A DNA stretch of 12,811 nucleotides from Isotricha intestinalis (Eukaryota > Ciliophora > Litostomatea > Vestibuliferida > Isotrichidae). The stretch's first letter is position 1. Each line of letters opens with the position of its first letter. Shown here one piece after another: positions 12,001-12,811 of this stretch. A program made the translations under genes and the position numbers. The notes beneath the pieces are model-generated. The model was not told the origin of the DNA. It ran no database searches and saw only the letters and a list, made by a program, of their open reading frames with translations. The stretch covers positions 1 to 12,811 of the forward strand of contig JAJJLU010004462.1 in assembly GCA_023807065.1 (NCBI GenBank), given 5' to 3'.

Positions 12001-12325
12001 TAAAGAGCAACAAATTATAGAAATTAAAATTTATAATCCTTATAATAATGAAACAAAAAAAAATTCAAAAGAAATCTTTTATACAAATTTATATATTGAA
12101 AATCCTAAAAATTTTAAAATTTATTATAAGTTGAATGATTCTTGGCTGAAAACTCATTATTGTATAATTATTATCTTAATAATTGTTATTATTGGTTTTA
12201 TTATTTACATTTATAGAAATTATAAAAAAAAGAAAGAAATAGAAATCAATGAACAAATTGTAGCTCTTAAAACTATAAATGAATATGTTTTCTATGTTGA
12301 TCAAAAGCAGCATAATGAATGGTAA
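3002..12325 (+). CDS. Giant single-pass membrane protein, unknown family, with four diverged ectodomain modules
   Basis: The protein has 3107 residues in one uninterrupted frame. The first ATG is followed at once by a hydrophobic signal peptide (about residues 1-18, core S-L-F-L-L-M-L-L-L). An ectodomain follows to about residue 3050, rich in alternating Ile/Phe/Tyr and polar residues as in beta-sandwich domains. N-x-S/T sequons are very frequent, pointing to heavy N-glycosylation; about 27 Cys are spread thinly, and an acidic patch lies at 113-129. One membrane helix lies at about 3053-3071 (C-I-I-I-I-L-I-I-V-I-I-G-F), then a tail opening with R-N-Y-K-K-K-K and ending N-E-W. This is type I topology with a 36-residue cytoplasmic tail that has no domain I can name. 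Only five Trp occur, all TGG. No leucine-rich repeat, EGF, lectin or protease motif is recognisable. A role as a surface adhesin, receptor or structural coat protein is inference from topology and size alone. No sign of frameshift or decay. Confidence 0.93.
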   Translation: MYSLFLLMLLLKNILNQIEEIQNYDEKKVNFKYQDINTKYKYEYEKITNEDTLNINFEFIKKELKLELIISNNTNGLNLRKYNVTEKLLKIPISNYEDEENIFFYFKFLNFSDKDDNEYNDEYDDEDNDLIFFVYNPNIIYYIYPFFLTFYEKEHLTLKFKVSNEYYSLIQMSTLENNTLELEVYNNENKSYLLNNNTISTNNSISFILQNTNEIPLIICKFTNTNSNKTNFQMFKISFFFFYERMIVLDEKMGVDLPLHLPGENNKYNIFINSTEEKTLNIDKNMENKFDLKAYYLNTSDIYASLNLYKISEVKYNYYHYGNRILIDLKKNEKKFESYLLEITVKTYEMRNYMFRLSILPELLYKNISEIYPWYTFKTYRFSLNNFPNNTNTMIIISNVTNGFNIYDEDTDFFIVHKDDLNFEESFEKNNLIINFQCSDGLYNKIEISFIDDNIPYIFTSYYFEKYDLFDCSKNHYFVFNNLSSQIFVIENQDNVIENKYNLEGIAIYQKKNFSSINEMFNFKESDKKNNTFFYCEGIMKIVCEIPKQVTFRYFNNKDNPNYNYSIIYFNNFEKKYIIGKKSEDIVNYKIEMINLFEKTEATIKFNNETKETLTNENNLVKNGQLNFDSENNIISIRSNKKTIIIMYFSYNENKYIVNETKPNPESLNNQSIIIFNFKDEEYDFANLFISFDYDDENTKTININYDENDNNYYLLDYDIKQKYNNFTIINSFKKNNTTKGYISVYTKKNFEYTINYFKYKNVTAYEINNVSLTDNKTHYYQIFKYHYTNNKEKQEEKFIIIDILETKNDLIQLCVVAKMEEIFLFDYSFYNCFYERYGVKKNNQFYIQNEYLNMKHNDFYIIFYIQVQEQENENYLKFRIYSPFNDQYIINNNLFTFTANYSFKVDYNFLIPKSLFQEKYHYLFYEWNNLFSSKCKIMIEGKKIDENAYKNYSNSIKINDISKDQEITISCSNKKDTLNLIFSLSEEYKIRILKNELNILITSPQNIFILNDISNEGIQEEIYFQISNYNDLNIKYNVLNELKEIEKFLNNLNNYGGTMDNDYDIYSVKKNIEKKYILFFFYVNNTDFTNYNIQKLNIPQKVHFKYKKQFLQENEKKTFIINQDSFNDYKSIILFSTKNNTITFNHPLNFNNSNLNIFVITKEMILKRDLIFDVVKKEKEDNFTFLIQPTSNEIIYENKYSRKELNQVNLKMEKSNGGYCSYIGIFSNKSSSILYLKKIFGQSYVSYYKNNIDISDIENLFPVKSEDKKLINSEFTLYNYPFETKTNIDFFVFNCTEKINTKLKYLKILEEEISYKKGYIVPFFIKGYTNPNFTIHDYNDNDPAFTDNFEIRVELINENKIKNIYLDFCNETIDFRNSKTKSLKCENSGKKKDFHINFKEKEGNDCLIFFSVVIPKNIIEKESRNESFSEIYNIFIFPNSGRQTKFANIHIFNFGNETKTIYYLKDYGNKEEINLENSKKIEVHNKESFNISILQNDFSDNEISNYIAIYIKDHQYFKYSFLFYDYTKINLNEEIKLEIKVRDYQIYYLNAQIPNFLIPYDKLTNIEFNKGNNYRNGYMLIYYNKENIYKEENFSVDSYPFKNEIKKYEISRNEENYYIETSSQELFLVFYTDTEINSPFTITKPLIPIQIPFNKNNIYYLNYLSHVGKNILSYNYNNFSDNTFLHFQFENENKSNSSSLTIINKNNDSDVIIYPNFNSYFNVTKIHRNKDLYFIFSSDTGNKEKIKILFYLSNYKNVIPLIKKDQETNIPIIMNQTLYFYLNISKTLENEIESFQIDNLNNYNISVTYKLFIHEDFDKMIKEEINEKLTQENLANQSLFFSFTKTNKNFISALISVKINLITKEDNYTNFSIKYRKNKTLIQSSFKRDYLKNESEVFLINKTSFEKSNQIIIFANKENSIQLYPINNKPKNKLIYLISNDEINGIENNEITITFSNKEDFSIEVYYINKSINNILYFSKKSIADFQSYQLKNEDFYIKNDLTIDLYIIVVFDKEEKKIICLEKDDEESSTYIYHQTNITSIEGLIKINSEKEKCFVTYSNYDFIKINGKINILNKTLYYFKEEEEITFEHGKTINLYSNKEKYKLKISDGLKDVKNVSLKIRIISHIQKPDFNITIQNKVISCNLNQIINEKIKFEQKESEIIFSPPGDYYIIFEVGLSNKQYILINDSLDIPMKSYNIFTCDKKYKSDYSIVTLIKDNIIDSTICAQEIYEKEGFYFPYKINNCFNNNNKSINYLFNCSDFSKNIKNEDKLLYIYIGNMSGITGRHYYYNLTETKNQENFTLFFNNNNYSNIISFNSPGDVYFLFEKNISNIDIYLFDNMREIKYNSKNNIFENYYYKFKKINNNKLYFNTNKIGIIYFIFHNKNDIIENNILKIFTEEEYEIDTENMINFELFTNDKTSQFFKFKFPKNKKKYCHCQWSINNQNIKGKLYLKGEDSQNSNYYNQNSIYLSLIEEKEYSYIFEIYNSKKIENITININFDFVDYNNYTFFRDDKFCFPILSNQDLFLIQSLPSNENETTFFIPQVNFNINLSYHFTEKVEIPNIEKIINDKKFENFSNKFNIKKIEDKTYYSLNTKNLSIILIRLSIHGIDYINYNNKFCVEKNITIQNINSDSKIHLIPYQKRKIQFNEIKENDIIIILTTNYSKAINVEPKTLNIYDNQNLYVLNKEMLSKQKISFTLYDEKNNYAVNITYHKNKNSFIKYAQKRNNLLTYRIYIDNCKKENYFFSLFNTKSESNLYIEKLYGDGKIYFKNLDNSNLKEEIFSNFTEYKNIQEIKDYNYDIFNITCTKNTLFYIKYYDKQYFKEKSISLNYNSETGFFVKDNLTMEINSDSEIIGKEFSCEFQTYFFKEGYKINITFNKENFALSGNYKNNNDVSRKKLKKLINKELNIANIYGNTFITIKIGNNIKADVYDSSVNGIIPNNNYISFPFLQKSVDYYIIKIQIIDFHSENNIFIYEGFSEDNFLYLPKKNLLEFNKEQQIIEIKIYNPYNNETKKNSKEIFYTNLYIENPKNFKIYYKLNDSWLKTHYCIIIILIIVIIGFIIYIYRNYKKKKEIEINEQIVALKTINEYVFYVDQKQHNEW
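3074..12136 (+). repeat. Four diverged tandem modules of about 750 residues in the giant protein
   Basis: By eye the ectodomain contains a recurring region anchored on a strand of the form I-I-I-x-[ST]-x-x-x-N. The copies are at residues 394-399 (M-I-I-I-S-N), 1133-1140 (I-I-L-F-S-T-K-N), 1912-1918 (I-I-I-F-A-N-K) and 2659-2666 (I-I-I-I-L-T-T-N). Taking the matching S/T/A position as 398, 1137, 1916 and 2664, spacings are 739, 779 and 748 residues. Before copies 2 and 3 lies a [KV]-x-F-x-I-N-x-x-S-F type stretch. After copies 1, 2 and 4 comes a [FIL]-x-V-[IL]-x-K-[ED] strand, then a Cys 74-84 residues past the anchor. About 370 residues precede the first anchor and 386 follow the last, so four modules fill the ectodomain almost exactly. 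DNA identity between copies is not evident; this is ancient protein-level duplication. Module edges are approximate. Confidence 0.6.
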
Positions 12326-12485
12326 ATATTTAGAAATATTTTAAATTTTTTTATTAAGAAAGAATTTTTTAATTATTTTTTTACTTTCTGACAATAAAAT
12401 AAAATGATTGTCATAAATTAAAAAAATAATAAATATTTTTAATTATCGTATTTTTAATTAAAAAAATGTAATTAAATGCATTTTT
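12326..12485. other. Spacer between the giant gene and a convergent WD40 relic, with a small inverted repeat
   Basis: This is AT-rich, apparently non-coding sequence of 160 bp. It contains the perfect inverted repeat TGACAAT (12389-12395) and ATTGTCA (12407-12413) around an 11-base loop, which could form a weak hairpin in the 3' untranslated region of the giant gene. No clear poly(A) signal stands out from the background of AATAAA-like strings. Both flanking genes point into this spacer. Confidence 0.4.
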
Positions 12486-12811
12486 TTATATTCTTATATC
12501 TTCACTAACTCCTCCAACTAAAATATTCATTTATCTTCAATTAAATTTATTCTAAAACATTCGAATGAATTATTAATAATTTTAATTATTTCTTTTTTAG
12601 ATATTGAAATTAATTTTAATGAAGTAGGTCGATATCCTCTAAAAATAATTATATCATCATTAAGTCTACATAATCCTTGATTTCATCCACAATAAGTTTC
12701 TTTAAATTCTTTGATTAAATATTATTATTTATTTCATTATAATTCCATAATTTAGTTCCATCTACTCCAGAAGATATTAAAATATTTTTATCTTCTAATA
12801 ATAATAATGAA
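12486..12811 (-). pseudogene. Broken WD40-repeat protein gene, partial, running off the right edge
   Basis: Three frames on the minus strand join into one WD40-like stretch. The first frame, from 12810 to 12721, reads L-L-L-E-D-K-N-I-L-I-S-S-G-V-D-G-T-K-L-W-N-Y, the typical end of a WD40 blade. The second frame, from about 12718, reads L-I-K-E-F-K-E-T-Y-C-G, then TGA at 12685-12683, then N-Q-G-L-C-R-L-N-D-D. It continues to I-N-L-I-E-D-K, then TGA at 12529-12527. The third frame, from 12521, reads L-V-G-G-V-S-E-D-I-R-I before TAA at 12488-12486. Both frame changes fit loss of one base in a T/A run. The damage is two frameshifts and two TGA codons, and the blade series stops early. It is probably a dead member of a dispersed WD40 family. 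Sequencing error in homopolymers could explain the frameshifts but less easily the TGA codons. Confidence 0.65.

Noticed and set aside
1356..12325. A functional phosphatase-receptor pair or operon
   Set aside because: The genes are merely adjacent on the same strand; in a eukaryotic genome that does not show a shared transcript or pathway, and no sequence feature links them.
3002..12325. Ciliate-type code with TAA/TAG as Gln
   Set aside because: Both complete genes end in TAA at natural C-termini, Gln is CAA throughout, and no in-frame TAA or TAG occurs in more than 3600 codons.

Overview
The window looks like nuclear DNA of a very AT-rich eukaryotic microbe. By eye only about a fifth or less of the bases are G or C. 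The signs are a PP2C-type protein phosphatase carrying a long asparagine-rich tract built from AAT codons, a single uninterrupted 9.3-kb reading frame for a secreted-type membrane protein, A-rich sequence before start codons, TAA stops, and no Shine-Dalgarno or operon structure. The lineage cannot be fixed from this sequence. Intron-poor anaerobic protists fit best in my judgement, and other N-rich, AT-rich protists are possible. The standard genetic code works for both complete genes: Trp is TGG and the stops are TAA.

Layout, left to right. At 1-163 on the minus strand lies the first 54 codons of a gene that runs off the left edge. From 164 to 1355 is AT-rich spacer holding what may be a badly decayed gene on the minus strand (best part 624-701). 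At 1356-2876 on the plus strand is the PP2C phosphatase, with a low-complexity N-terminal half and a catalytic C-terminal half. After 125 bp of T-rich spacer, 3002-12325 on the plus strand encodes a 3107-residue single-pass membrane protein with a signal peptide, a very large N-glycosylation-rich ectodomain, one transmembrane helix near the C-terminus and a 36-residue basic cytoplasmic tail. From 12326 to 12485 is spacer with one small inverted repeat. At 12486-12811 on the minus strand is a broken WD40-repeat gene that runs off the right edge.

The main result is in the giant protein. By eye its ectodomain is four very diverged copies of a module of about 740-780 residues, with anchors near residues 398, 1137, 1916 and 2664. 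A Cys pair and a recurring aromatic/Asn/Ser pattern sit at matching offsets from these anchors. I do not recognise the family.

The two edge fragments may belong to one dispersed WD40 family, with an N-terminal piece on the left and a decayed C-terminal piece on the right. If so, the two intact genes sit between members of a multicopy family. Nothing in the sequence shows that the phosphatase and the giant protein work together; they are only neighbours on the same strand.
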